From Mycobacterium pseudokansasii (GTDB taxonomy: Bacteria > Actinomycetota > Actinomycetes > Mycobacteriales > Mycobacteriaceae), in contig NZ_UPHU01000001.1 of assembly GCF_900566075.1 (NCBI RefSeq), positions 6,138,325 to 6,202,324 of the forward strand: a stretch of 64,000 nucleotides of DNA, in the 5' to 3' direction. Below, in pieces: positions 31,957 through 44,050 of this stretch (the first letter of the stretch is position 1; the number at the start of each line of letters is the position of its first letter). The notes below the pieces were generated by a model that made no database searches, had not been told where the DNA came from, and saw only the letters and a list, made by a program, of their open reading frames with translations. The translations under genes and the position numbers were made by a program.

Positions 31957-33948
31957 TCACTCCCGAGCCGGGGCCGGCGGCACGTCGGGCACCTCGAGCC
32001 CGCACCTGATGAGTTCGTTGAGCGGCACCCGGTCAATCCGGTACCTGGTGAACTCGAAGGAGTGCACCACGTTGGACACAAAACGACGCACGGTCAACGG
32101 CGCGCGCACCGAGTTCAGCACCGCCTGGGTCGCAGGACACCGCAGGGCCGCCTCCGCCTGCGCCACCCAGGCCGGGTCGAGGTACCCCGGAACACCCGGA
32201 TACCACTTCACCCACGGACCGTCGGCGATCACCCAGTCGGGGAACAGGTTCTTGTCGTGGCCGATCCGGCCGTGCTTCAACCGCTCGGTATGTTGAGCCA
32301 GCGGGTTCGCCAACCCGATTTGGTCGAGCACCCTGACGTCGAGACCCACGTTCATGCCCAGCATCCCCAAATTGGTGAAAAACACCGCGTGCTGCGGCTT
32401 TTGAGTCGCCGGGATACCGGGAGCGGTTCCCGGCGGGATCATCGGCACCAGATCCCACTGGTTGTAGTTGCCCGACGGCAGCAGCAGCGCGCCTTCGGGG
32501 GTGTTGTCGAGCGCGGTCAGGACGGCGGCCATCCGCGGGTAATCGAGGTAGTCGGCGGCGGTCAGCGGATGGGCGTGTCCGGTGGCCTGCGCGTAGAAGC
32601 GGCGCTCGTCGACGATGCCGGTATAGGTGACGTGCGTGGCGTCGTCGCCCATCCCCGGCGAATTCGCTGCCCACAGCGACCAGCCCGCCACACCCAGCCA
32701 GAGGATGCTGACCCCACCGGCCAGCCAGTAACCAGTCTCCTTGGAGAAGTCCTTGCCATCGGGCAGTAACACCGGAATTACCGCCACCGGAGCCAGCAAG
32801 CAGAAGAGCGGCGCCAGCAACACGCGGCCGTGCATGAAATCGCCGCCTTGCCGGATCCAGTACAGCGCCTGCAGCAGGCCGCTGCCGACCATGAAGGCCA
32901 CCACCGCAGCCGGGCTCTGCACCGCCCGCGCCACCCGCCCGTAGTCGGGCGCCACCACCGGACGCAGGAACGACGGCCTGCGACGAGCCAGCATCAGAGC
33001 CAGGCCAAGGGGCACCAAGAGCACGATCGGCACCCACAGGGCGTAGGGCCGGCTGAAATTCGAGAGATAGATCATGCCCTGCGACCACTTGTCGCCGGCG
33101 GCGTCCTTGGCCAGCGCGGTACCCGGCACCAATAACGCGTAGTAGCCCATCCGGAAGATCTGGTAGGCGACCGGCAGAAAGCCGCCGGCCACCACGATCA
33201 GCACCCGGCGGCGCCAGGTCCGCGCCGCGACCAGCATCATGATCAAGGCCAGACCGCCCAGCAGCGCCAGCTCCGGTCGGACCAGCACGCTGCATCCCGC
33301 GACGAAGGCCAGCGCACCGATGAACACCCGACCGTGGGGACGGACCCGCAGCGGCTGCGCCCAGCACACCATCAGCCACCACAGCAGCCCGAGATAGGTC
33401 AGCACCAGCCCGCTTTCCAGCCCTGAGGTGGCAAAATCTCGCGCCGGTGGCACCGCGATGTAGACCAGCGCGCCGGCCGGCAACATGATCGCCCGGCGGC
33501 CGCGCAGGCTGGGTGCATACAACCTTCCGGTGCCGAGCATCTGCAGCGCCACCCCCAGCAACGACAGCACCAGGGCCACGGCCAGCGCCACATATTCCAG
33601 CCGCATCGGCCCGCCCACCCAGCTGGCCAGGTAGAGCAAATAGGTCCACGCTGTCGAGGTGTTGGCCTCCACCCGCTCACCCATGTTGAACACCGGCCCG
33701 TTGCCGGCCAACAGGTTGCGCACCGTGCGCAACACGATCAGCCCGTCGTCGGCGATCCACCGTCGTTGCCACGCACCCCATCCGAACAGCACGCAGACCA
33801 CCGCCACGCTGACCCACAGACTGATCCGGACCACCGGCTCATAGGGAAAGGCCGGCCACCTGACCCGCCGGACTGCGGGCCTGCGGGCCAGCGCGCTGGC
33901 CCGTAGGGCCTTGAATCTCGAACTAGCCGAAGGCAACAGCGGCCCCAA
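31957..33948 (-). CDS. aftB: Terminal beta-1,2-arabinofuranosyltransferase AftB
   Basis: 663 residues as drawn (627 recalled for Mtb, so a start nearer 33840 is possible; the ATG at 33948 overlaps ubiA by 26 bp). GT-C membrane glycosyltransferase adding the terminal beta-1,2-linked arabinose to arabinogalactan and lipoarabinomannan from decaprenyl-phospho-arabinose. First helix ISLWVSVAVVCVLFGWGAW, then the catalytic loop with RRWIADDGLIVLRTVRNLL (Asp pair) and GERVEANTSTAWTYLLYL, about nine further helices, and a periplasmic C-terminal domain (NYNQWDLVPMIPPG, FFTNLGMLGMNVGLDVRVLD). Same-strand, overlapping neighbour ubiA supplies its lipid donor. Confidence 0.95.
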   Translation of the reverse strand: MGPLLPSASSRFKALRASALARRPAVRRVRWPAFPYEPVVRISLWVSVAVVCVLFGWGAWQRRWIADDGLIVLRTVRNLLAGNGPVFNMGERVEANTSTAWTYLLYLASWVGGPMRLEYVALAVALVLSLLGVALQMLGTGRLYAPSLRGRRAIMLPAGALVYIAVPPARDFATSGLESGLVLTYLGLLWWLMVCWAQPLRVRPHGRVFIGALAFVAGCSVLVRPELALLGGLALIMMLVAARTWRRRVLIVVAGGFLPVAYQIFRMGYYALLVPGTALAKDAAGDKWSQGMIYLSNFSRPYALWVPIVLLVPLGLALMLARRRPSFLRPVVAPDYGRVARAVQSPAAVVAFMVGSGLLQALYWIRQGGDFMHGRVLLAPLFCLLAPVAVIPVLLPDGKDFSKETGYWLAGGVSILWLGVAGWSLWAANSPGMGDDATHVTYTGIVDERRFYAQATGHAHPLTAADYLDYPRMAAVLTALDNTPEGALLLPSGNYNQWDLVPMIPPGTAPGIPATQKPQHAVFFTNLGMLGMNVGLDVRVLDQIGLANPLAQHTERLKHGRIGHDKNLFPDWVIADGPWVKWYPGVPGYLDPAWVAQAEAALRCPATQAVLNSVRAPLTVRRFVSNVVHSFEFTRYRIDRVPLNELIRCGLEVPDVPPAPARE

Positions 33949-34831
33949 CTGTTCCTATCCACGCCAGCGCCAGCAACTGCAACACCCGGTCGCGCAGCGC
34001 GATGTCTTCGGGCTCCCCGGCCAGCCCCCCGTCGACGTCCACGGCGTAGCGCAGGATCGCGATGGTGAACGGGACCATCGACACCGCATACCACGACCCC
34101 GAGTAGCGGTCGCGTTCGAACGCCCACAACCCGTAGGACACCACCACGGCGGTGGCCGAGAGCGTCCAGACGAATCGAAGATAGGTGCTGGTATAGCTCT
34201 CCAGCGACTTGCGGATCGCCGCGCCGGTGCGCTCGGCCAGCTGCAGCTCGGCGTAACGCTTGCCGGCCACCATGAACAGCGACCCGAACGCCGCCGTCAG
34301 CAAGAACCACTGGGACAGCGGAATATCAGCAGCAGCACCGCCTGCGATGGCGCGGATCAGATACGCCGACGACACGATGCAGATGTCGATCACCGCTTGG
34401 TGCTTGAGGCCGTAGCAGTACCCCAGTTGCATGGCCAGGTAGACGGCCATCACCACGGCCAGGCTGGGGGTAAGCCACCAGGCAATGGCCAGCGAGGCCA
34501 CCCCCAGCACCGCCGCGACCGCGTAGGCCAGCCATTCGGGCACCACGCCGGCGGCGATCGGGCGGAACCTCTTGGTGGGGTGCTCGCGATCAGCCTCCAC
34601 ATCGCGCACGTCGTTGATCAGGTAGATCGCCGAGGCGGCCAGGCTGAACACCACGAATGCGACCGAAACCTTGGTCAGCACCTCGGCGTAGTCGTATCGG
34701 ACGCCGCGGCCCGCCGCGGCCAGCGGCGCGGCCAGCACCAGGACGTTTTTCACCCACTGCCGCGGGCGCATCGCCTTGACGACACCGACAACCAGGTTGG
34801 CCGGAGGCCCGGTCACCACGTCTTCACTCAT
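33923..34831 (-). CDS. ubiA: Decaprenylphosphoryl-5-phosphoribose synthase UbiA (Rv3806c type)
   Basis: 302 residues, UbiA prenyltransferase superfamily. Transfers 5-phosphoribose from PRPP to decaprenyl phosphate, the first step to decaprenyl-phospho-arabinose, donor for EmbA, EmbB and AftB. Visible: MRPRQWVKNVLVLAAPL, the first aspartate-rich motif INDVRDVEADREHPTKRFRP, and a second metal/phosphate region with YCYGLKHQAVIDICIVSSAY and GKRYAEL. About nine membrane helices. The start overlaps the stop of the PAP2 phosphatase gene by 4 bp, indicating tight coupling; that phosphatase probably removes the 5-phosphate from the product. Confidence 0.97.
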   Translation of the reverse strand: MSEDVVTGPPANLVVGVVKAMRPRQWVKNVLVLAAPLAAAGRGVRYDYAEVLTKVSVAFVVFSLAASAIYLINDVRDVEADREHPTKRFRPIAAGVVPEWLAYAVAAVLGVASLAIAWWLTPSLAVVMAVYLAMQLGYCYGLKHQAVIDICIVSSAYLIRAIAGGAAADIPLSQWFLLTAAFGSLFMVAGKRYAELQLAERTGAAIRKSLESYTSTYLRFVWTLSATAVVVSYGLWAFERDRYSGSWYAVSMVPFTIAILRYAVDVDGGLAGEPEDIALRDRVLQLLALAWIGTVGAAVAFG

Positions 34832-35377
34832 ATCGACACACCCCTCTGCAGGCCGACGTCGAGTCGCACTGCAACGGCCGCGACGGCGGCGCCGAGCGCC
34901 ACACCGGCGGCGACGTCGCTCGGGTAGTGCACCCCCAGCAGTATTCGGGACAGGGCCATCGGTGGCACCAGCGCCGCCGCGCCAAGCCCGATGGGCAGGC
35001 CGGCGGCCCTGCTCATCAGGATGGCCGCGGCCGTGGTGGAGGTGGCGTGCGCCGACGGGAAGCTCAACTGACTTGGCGTGCCGACGTTCACGGCTACGGC
35101 CGGGTGATGGGGCCGTTTGCGCCGGACCACCCGCTTGACCAATACCGCGGCCGCGTGGGCCGCGAAGGCGCCGCCACCGGCGACCAGCCAGCCCCGGCGT
35201 CTCCGCGGGGAAAGCACCGCGCCGAGTGCCGACAAGGCCAGCCAGCCGATGCTGTGTTCGCCGAAGTAGGAAAGCCCCTGGGCCACCGTCAGCGCCTCCG
35301 GTCGCTCATTCAGTGCTGACTGTACGGCCACAATTGCAGCGACTTCGCCGCTCGCCGGCGCCTCCAGCGGACGGGCT

Positions 35378-35385
<8 letters not shown>
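34828..35385 (-). CDS. PAP2-family phosphatase (Rv3807c type)
   Basis: 185 residues. The three phosphatase motifs are intact: KRVVRRKRPHHP, PSAHATST and SRILLGVHYPSD, the last with the catalytic His-Asp arrangement. Several hydrophobic helices place it in the membrane. From its place between glfT2 and ubiA it is the candidate decaprenylphosphoryl-5-phosphoribose phosphatase of arabinan donor synthesis; in Mtb this role is proposed but thought to be partly redundant. Its start overlaps the end of glfT2 by 8 bp and its end overlaps ubiA by 4 bp. Confidence 0.92.
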
Positions 35386-38481
<3,096 letters not shown>

Positions 38482-38734
38482 TTATCCGACCCCGCCGCCA
38501 AAACCCGACTTGGCGGCTCGCCCGAGTGAGGGTTCTCGCAGGTTTTGGGCAAGTACGCAGGTTCTCATGTCCGTCGCCAGCGCAACATCGCACCTTTGGT
38601 GCGATTGCCTCACGATTCGATATAGCCACTCTAGTCACATAAACCTCACTCGTACCATCGACCTTGTGGGTTTCCTTCCGTCGATGACGGGCAGGGAGCC
38701 GACGCGATAAATAGTCCAGATTGAGGAGACTTCC

Positions 38735-39679
38735 GTGCCGAATCGACGCCGACGCAAGCTCTCGACCACCATGAGCGCAGTCGCGGCCCTGGCAGTTGCG
38801 AGTCCTTGTGCATACTTTCTCGTTTACGAATCGACCGCGGGAAGCAAACCGCCCGAGCACCACGAGTTTGTCCGTGCGGCAAGCGTGGCCGATTTGCCCG
38901 GTGAGCTGATGTCGGCCCTGTCGCAAGGGCTTTCGCAGTTCGGTATCAACCTGCCGCCGGTGCCGAGCCTGACCGGCGGCAGTGCCGCCGGTACCGGTCT
39001 GACCAGTCCGGGCCTGACCAGTCCGGGCCTCACCAGCCCGGGGCTGACCAGCCCGGGGCTGACTAGTCCGGGTCTCACCAGCCCGGGCCTGACCAGCCCG
39101 GGCCTGACCAGCCCGACGGGTTTGACGCCGTCGACACCGGGATCGCTGGCCCTGCCGGGTACCACGTTGACGCCACCGACACCGGGGACAGCGGTGAATC
39201 CCGCGCTGACCAGCCCCACCGGAGCGACGCCCGGCCTGACCAGCCCGACGGGGCTGGACCCGGCACTCGGCGGCGGCGCCAACGAGATTCCCATCACGAC
39301 ACCGGCCGGGCTGGACCCGGGGGCCGACGGCACCTACCCGATCCTGGGAGACCCGTCGTTGGGCTACGGGCCGGGAACCGGCTACGGGCCGGCGACCAGC
39401 CCGATCGGCACCGGCGGCGGAGCAGGCAGCAGCGGCGGCGGCGGGCTCCTCAACGACGTGATGCAGGCGGCCAATCAGCTGGGCGCCGGGCAGGCCATCG
39501 ACCTGCTGAAGGGGGTGCTGATGCCGTCGATCATGCAGGCCATCCAGAACGGCGGCGCGGCGGCGCCGGCGGCTGGCGCACCTGCCATCGGTGCACCCGC
39601 CGTGGCCCCGCCCGCGGTGCCGGCGGCCGCCGCACCGGTGGTGGCACCACCGGTAGCGCCGACCACACCGGTCGCCTGA
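38735..39679 (+). CDS. erp: Exported repetitive protein Erp (PirG)
   Basis: 314 residues (284 recalled for Mtb). GTG start with GGAG 6-7 bases upstream. Signal sequence LSTTMSAVAALAVASPCAYF precedes the conserved VADLPGELMSALSQGLSQF segment. Eight contiguous GLTSP pentapeptides follow, then degenerate copies (TGLTPSTPG, GATPGLTSPTGLD), and a C-terminal region with a helix (LNDVMQAANQLGAGQAIDL) and a Pro/Ala-rich tail. Surface-associated protein important for virulence and envelope integrity in Mtb; its repeat number varies between species. Flanked by glf (divergent) and the amidase gene (same strand). Confidence 0.95.
   Translation: MPNRRRRKLSTTMSAVAALAVASPCAYFLVYESTAGSKPPEHHEFVRAASVADLPGELMSALSQGLSQFGINLPPVPSLTGGSAAGTGLTSPGLTSPGLTSPGLTSPGLTSPGLTSPGLTSPGLTSPTGLTPSTPGSLALPGTTLTPPTPGTAVNPALTSPTGATPGLTSPTGLDPALGGGANEIPITTPAGLDPGADGTYPILGDPSLGYGPGTGYGPATSPIGTGGGAGSSGGGGLLNDVMQAANQLGAGQAIDLLKGVLMPSIMQAIQNGGAAAPAAGAPAIGAPAVAPPAVPAAAAPVVAPPVAPTTPVA
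38996..39115 (+). repeat. Eight tandem GLTSP-coding 15-bp units in erp
   Basis: Units of the type GGCCTGACCAGCCCG repeat eight times without interruption, differing only at third positions (GGT/GGC/GGG, CTG/CTC, AGT/AGC). The length of this array is the main variable part of Erp between mycobacterial species, through slippage or recombination. Confidence 0.9.
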
Positions 39680-39708
39680 AGCCCGGCAGCCTCGAGAAGA
39701 ACCTAGGG

Positions 39709-39791
39709 ACCTGTCACCTGACGACACCGCAGAGTAGCCCCGGACGCCAGACCGTCCAGCACGTCAACACTCTGCGGTGTCGTCGACAGGT
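39709..39791. terminator. Long inverted repeat between erp and the amidase gene
   Basis: GACGACACCGCAGAGT (39720-39735) and ACTCTGCGGTGTCGTC (39769-39784) form a perfect 16-bp stem. ACCTGTC (39709-39715) and GACAGGT (39785-39791) extend it, with four unpaired bases on one side; the loop is 33 bp. TTTT follows directly (39791-39794). Position 30 bp after the erp stop suits a transcription terminator, but the length and loop size also fit an interspersed palindromic repeat or a small mobile-element relic. Confidence 0.5.
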
Positions 39792-39852
39792 TTTCCACAC
39801 AAATACCGTGTCGTCTCATTAGAAACATTAGACACACAAGTAACATCAGCTG

Positions 39853-41484
39853 GTGGCGTCTCGCAGCCGTGCCCCGACAATGCTGGTCACCGCTGTCGCC
39901 GCCACGGCGGTCATCGTCTCGTGGGTGCTGAACCGTCCTCCTCACAGCACCCATGAGCGACCGCCGGCGCCGGACACCCAGCTCGTCGAGCAGCCGCTGA
40001 TCGGCCTCGGCGGCGGCGTCACGGTACGCGAACTGACTCAGGACACGCCGTTTTCGTTGGTCGCATTGACCGGTGACCTGGCCGGTACCTCGACGCGCGT
40101 GCGGGCCAAACGCCCCGACGGATCGTGGGGGCCTTGGTACCAAGCCGAGTATGAAACCGCGGCGCCCGACTCACCAGGCTCCGACCCCGGTGAGGGGCCG
40201 CGCAGCACCGATCCGGTCTTCGTCGGCAGCACCACGACCGTCCAAGTCGCGGTCACCCGCCCGGTCGACGCGCCGGTGACCCAGCCGCCGGTCGCTGCCG
40301 AAACGAACCCGGCCGGCCTGGGCTATCGTCCGGCCACCAAGGAGCAGCCGTTCGGTCAGAACATCTCCGCGATCCTCATCTCGCCACCGCGGGCGCCGGC
40401 CCGGACGCAATGGACACCACCGACCGGGGTCACCATGCCCGGCCAGGCGCCGCCCATCATCAGCCGCGCGGAATGGGGAGCCGACGAATCGCTGCGCTGC
40501 GGCAGCCCGCAATACGACCGGGCGGTTCGTGCCGCGGTGGTCCACCACACCGCCGGCAGCAACGACTATTCGCCCCTGGAGTCGGCCGGAATCGTCAAGG
40601 CGATCTACACGTATCACAGCAAGACGCTGGGCTGGTGCGACATCGCCTACAACGCGCTCGTCGACAAGTACGGCCAGGTGTTCGAGGGCAGCGCCGGGGG
40701 CCTCACCAAACCGGTCGAGGCATTCCATACCGGTGGATTCAACCGCGACACCTGGGGCGTGGCGATGATCGGCAACTTCGACGACGTGGCGCCGACACCG
40801 CTGCAACTCCGCGCCGTCGGGCGACTGCTCGGCTGGCGGCTGGGCATGGACGACGTCGACCCCAAGGGCACCGTGGAACTGGAGTCTGCCGGCAGCTCCT
40901 ATACCACTTATCCGGCTGGTGCGATAGCGCGGTTGCCGGCTGTCTTCACCCACCGCGACGTCGGCAACACCGACTGCCCGGGCAATGCCGGCTACGCCCT
41001 GATGGATGAAATCCGCGACATCGCCGCACATTTCAACGACCCCCCCGAGGAGTTGCTCAAGGCGCTGGAGGGCGGCGTGATCTACGAACGCTGGCAGGCG
41101 CTGGGTGGGATGAACAGCGTGCTGGGCGCACCGACCTCGCCGGAGGCCGAGGCGGCCGGAGCGGCGCGGTACGTAACCTTCGCCAAGGGAGCGATGTACT
41201 GGTCACCCGAAACCGGCGCGCAGCCGGTCACCGGCGCGATTTACGACGCCTGGGCTTCGCTGAGCTACGAACGCGGGCCGCTTGGCCTGCCGACCAGCGC
41301 CGAGATACAGGAGCCGCTGCGGATCACGCAGAACTTCCAGCACGGAGTGTTGAACTTCGAACGGCTCACCGGCAACATCACCGAGGTCGTCGACGGGATC
41401 ACATCACCGCTGTCGACCCAACCCCCGAGCGGCCCCATGGTACCTCCCGAACACTTCTCGCTCCCAACGCATCCAGTGAACTGA
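39853..41484 (+). CDS. Secreted peptidoglycan amidase with LGFP repeats (Rv3811 type)
   Basis: 543 residues, GTG start. N-terminal signal/anchor helix (TMLVTAVAATAVIVSWVL), a beta-rich region (about 45-180), then an amidase_2/PGRP domain: IISRAEWGADESLRCG, AAVVHHTAGSNDYSP (zinc His), CDIAYNALVDKYGQVFEG, EAFHTGGFNRDTWGVAMIGNF, and HRDVGNTDCPGNAGYALMDE (zinc His and Cys). Such domains cleave the muramoyl-alanine bond of peptidoglycan. The C-terminus has two LGFP-type repeats (YERWQALGGMNSVLGAPTSP and AIYDAWASLSYERGPLGLPT), which bind the cell wall. Only 21 bp separate it from the polyamine fusion gene downstream, so they may be co-transcribed. Confidence 0.93.
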   Translation: MASRSRAPTMLVTAVAATAVIVSWVLNRPPHSTHERPPAPDTQLVEQPLIGLGGGVTVRELTQDTPFSLVALTGDLAGTSTRVRAKRPDGSWGPWYQAEYETAAPDSPGSDPGEGPRSTDPVFVGSTTTVQVAVTRPVDAPVTQPPVAAETNPAGLGYRPATKEQPFGQNISAILISPPRAPARTQWTPPTGVTMPGQAPPIISRAEWGADESLRCGSPQYDRAVRAAVVHHTAGSNDYSPLESAGIVKAIYTYHSKTLGWCDIAYNALVDKYGQVFEGSAGGLTKPVEAFHTGGFNRDTWGVAMIGNFDDVAPTPLQLRAVGRLLGWRLGMDDVDPKGTVELESAGSSYTTYPAGAIARLPAVFTHRDVGNTDCPGNAGYALMDEIRDIAAHFNDPPEELLKALEGGVIYERWQALGGMNSVLGAPTSPEAEAAGAARYVTFAKGAMYWSPETGAQPVTGAIYDAWASLSYERGPLGLPTSAEIQEPLRITQNFQHGVLNFERLTGNITEVVDGITSPLSTQPPSGPMVPPEHFSLPTHPVN

Positions 41485-41505
41485 GGTCCGGCTACTCTGC
41501 GTCGT

Positions 41506-43428
41506 GTGCGCGAGACGCCATATCTGACGATCGATCTGGCTCGGGTGCGCGACAACCTCCAAGCGCTGCGAGCCGCCCTGCCGGAGGCTTCGATTCGCTA
41601 TGCGGTCAAAGCGAACCCGGGCGAACCCATCCTACGGCTGCTCGCGGGCGAAGGCGCCGCATTCGACGTCGCTTCGGTCGGTGAGATCCACGCGTGCCGT
41701 TCCGCCGGGATCGACGGTAGCCTGCTGGCGTTTGGCAACACCATCAAGAAGCCGGCCGCGGTCGGCCATGCGTATGCCGGCGGGGTACGGCGGTTCGTAT
41801 TCGATACCCCCGAAGATCTGGCCGCGATCGCCGAGCATGCTCCCGGAGCCAGCGTGGAATGCCGTATCGCGCCGGCGTTTCCGTCGTCTGTCACGCCGTT
41901 CGGGCACAAATTCGGGTGTGCTCCCGACGGGGCCGCGAATCTGCTGACGCGTGCCCGGCGACTGGGGTTGCGCCCGGCCGCCATCGCCTTCCACGTCGGT
42001 TCCCAACAACTCGACCCCGCAGCGTGGGATCTTGGGATACGTTGTTGTGCAGACATTTTCGAACAGTATGGGGGCGCGTTGGAGGTCAACGCCGGGGGCG
42101 GTTTCCCGATCCCGTATGCGACCGATGCGCCGAAGCTGCCGGTCCTTGCTGACACCATTACTTCCGCGCTGACGCGCTATTTCGGCGCCGATCGTCCCCG
42201 GCTCGTGGTAGAGCCGGGCCGGTTGCTCGTCGGTTCGGCGGGCATCATTGCCGCCGAGGTGGTCTCGGTGCGAACCGGTACCGAGGGCCGGCGTTGGGTG
42301 TACCTCGACATCGGCCGTTACGGCGGTCTTGCCGAGACCGAGAACGAATACCTCCGATATCGCCTGCGTACCGACCGTGACGGCGACCCTGCCGCCGATG
42401 CCGTGGTGGCCGGACCGACCTGCGACGGCGACGACGTGCTCTACCGAAGCTATGCCCTTCCGGTGACGCTGCGCGCCGGCGACGGTGTCCAGATCGAGGA
42501 CGCCGGAGCCTACACCGCGAGCTACGCCTCGGCGGGATTCAATGGATTTTCGCCGTTGCCAACGTATTTCACGAACGATACCGGACCCGGCATAGCCCGC
42601 ACGATCATCGAGGAGCTGGCGCCGGGGCTGAGCCGACATTGGCAGGTCGACGACGTCATCTGCGATGTGCGTACCGAGTTCCAGGAATTGGTGATCGGGC
42701 GAACGGCGCAGGGTGTCACCTTGTTCAGCGGCGGCGAACGGCAGAGCACCGAGTTCAGCCAGCTCGTGTATCACGAGGCGTTGCTGGTCCCGGCACTGCT
42801 GCTGGCGGAGCGGATCGACCGAGTACTGGTCATCGGTTCCGGCGAAGGCGTGGTGAGTCAGCTGGCCGTCGCGGCCGGGGCATCGCATGTCGATCACGTC
42901 GACATCGATCGCGATGCCGTTCGGCTCTGCGCCGAGCACCTGCCCTACGGCTACGCGGTCAGCGAATTGCACCAGGCTGAAAGAGGTTTAGGCCCGGTCA
43001 CCGTGCATTACCGCGACGGATGGGAGTTCGTGCAGCAGTCCACCGAATGCTACGACGTCGTCGTGTTCGATCTGCCCGACGAGCGCACCGGGCCCGCCCA
43101 GCACAACCGGTTGTACGACGTCGACTTCCTCAGGCGATGCCGCGCAATCGGCCATGTCGTCGTGTCCCAAGCCGGCTGCCCGACACTGTGGCGCAACGCG
43201 TCACTGCGCCGGTCTTGGCGGCGCTTTCACGAAACCTTCGACACCGTGGTCTATTTCGGTAGCGACGAGCACGAGTGGGCCTTTCTGTCCGGCCTTTGCG
43301 GTCCCATTCCCGAAGATCCCATCGCGGCGATGACGGCGCGATTGCCCGGGTTGGCGTACCGGCCCCGCACCATCGACGCCGACTCGCTGGCCGGCTGCAC
43401 GGTTGCACCCAAATCACTGCGCGGCTAG
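41506..43428 (+). CDS. PLP decarboxylase-spermidine synthase fusion protein
   Basis: 640 residues, GTG start. Residues 1 to about 365 are a fold-III PLP decarboxylase (ornithine/lysine/diaminopimelate type): Lys35 in RYAVKANPGE binds PLP, AGGGFP (196-201) and EPGR (236-239) hold the phosphate, Cys306 in GPTCDGDD and Tyr336 in GAYTASYASAGFNGF complete the active site. Residues from about 375 are a spermidine-synthase-like aminopropyltransferase: GSGEG (444-448) for the nucleoside, VDHVDIDRDAV, and DLPDERTGP (from Asp522) where the family has its catalytic Asp region. Prediction: makes putrescine or cadaverine and aminopropylates it. Aminopropyl donor synthesis (SpeD) is not in the window. Replaces PE_PGRS62 of Mtb. 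Confidence 0.9.
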   Translation: MRETPYLTIDLARVRDNLQALRAALPEASIRYAVKANPGEPILRLLAGEGAAFDVASVGEIHACRSAGIDGSLLAFGNTIKKPAAVGHAYAGGVRRFVFDTPEDLAAIAEHAPGASVECRIAPAFPSSVTPFGHKFGCAPDGAANLLTRARRLGLRPAAIAFHVGSQQLDPAAWDLGIRCCADIFEQYGGALEVNAGGGFPIPYATDAPKLPVLADTITSALTRYFGADRPRLVVEPGRLLVGSAGIIAAEVVSVRTGTEGRRWVYLDIGRYGGLAETENEYLRYRLRTDRDGDPAADAVVAGPTCDGDDVLYRSYALPVTLRAGDGVQIEDAGAYTASYASAGFNGFSPLPTYFTNDTGPGIARTIIEELAPGLSRHWQVDDVICDVRTEFQELVIGRTAQGVTLFSGGERQSTEFSQLVYHEALLVPALLLAERIDRVLVIGSGEGVVSQLAVAAGASHVDHVDIDRDAVRLCAEHLPYGYAVSELHQAERGLGPVTVHYRDGWEFVQQSTECYDVVVFDLPDERTGPAQHNRLYDVDFLRRCRAIGHVVVSQAGCPTLWRNASLRRSWRRFHETFDTVVYFGSDEHEWAFLSGLCGPIPEDPIAAMTARLPGLAYRPRTIDADSLAGCTVAPKSLRG

Positions 43429-43446
43429 GTGGTGAAAGAGACCACC
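43428..43446. terminator. Short hairpin between convergent polyamine-locus genes
   Basis: GGTGGT (43428-43433) pairs with ACCACC (43441-43446) over a 7-base loop, starting on the last base of the fusion-gene stop. It is the only inverted repeat I see in the 116 bp between the convergent stops. A weak terminator is the simplest reading. Confidence 0.3.
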
Positions 43447-43544
43447 CCGCAAGACTCTAAGACCCACGGCGGTTGTCGTCGAGACGCAGGTTAGCCCGAA
43501 GTCCACTCGCACTTTTCCGCGGCTGCGCGGAACTCGCTGTCGCC

Positions 43545-44000
43545 TCACAGAATCGCCACCGCGACCACGATGCCTAGTGCGAACTGCGCCGCCGCCACGA
43601 TAAGACACTCGTAGCTGTATTCGTCGGCCTGGAACAGCGTATCCATGTCGATTCCGATGACCAGGGTCGCGATCCGCATCATCACCACCTGCGCGGCGAT
43701 GCCCACGACGCCGAAGGTCGCTGACGCCAGCAATCCCTCGCCGAGCCTGCCCGACGACGAATAGATCGCCAGCACCACGATGAGCGCCATGCTCACCATC
43801 CCGGCGGCGGCCACAATGATGGCGTTGGGCTTTCCGGCGCGAACCATCTTGCGCAGCGGCCCGGGCGTCGTGAAGTCGATCGCATGAAACCCGATGATCA
43901 TGAGCACCAGGCCCAGAATCGAGTACAAGACGACGGCGCCGACCCCGCGACCGAGCCAACTCCAGTAGTCCGAATGCAGCGCCACGATGGATGTCGTCAT
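43545..44000 (-). CDS. DUF350 integral membrane protein
   Basis: 151 residues. Four hydrophobic segments: GVGAVVLYSILGLVLMIIGF, AIIVAAAGMVSMALIVVLAI, LASATFGVVGIAAQVVMMRI and CLIVAAAQFALGIVVAVAIL. The pattern FHAIDFTTPGPL after helix 1 and the Asp-containing loop before the last helix (IGIDMDTLFQADEYS) fit the DUF350/YjfL family. DUF350 proteins are encoded next to YjfC-type ligases in E. coli and, as I recall, next to speE in Mtb (Rv2600/Rv2601), which ties the family to polyamines; biochemical function is unknown. It lies 50 bp downstream of the ATP-grasp gene on the same strand. Confidence 0.85.
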   Translation of the reverse strand: MTTSIVALHSDYWSWLGRGVGAVVLYSILGLVLMIIGFHAIDFTTPGPLRKMVRAGKPNAIIVAAAGMVSMALIVVLAIYSSSGRLGEGLLASATFGVVGIAAQVVMMRIATLVIGIDMDTLFQADEYSYECLIVAAAQFALGIVVAVAIL

Positions 44001-44050
44001 CGAAGATCAGCTCCGTTCAGTTCAGCGGAAAGTTCATCCGGCGGACATGT

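Noticed and set aside
38996..39115. Regular 15-bp repeats that could suggest a CRISPR array
   Set aside because: Units are contiguous without spacers and encode GLTSP in frame inside erp.
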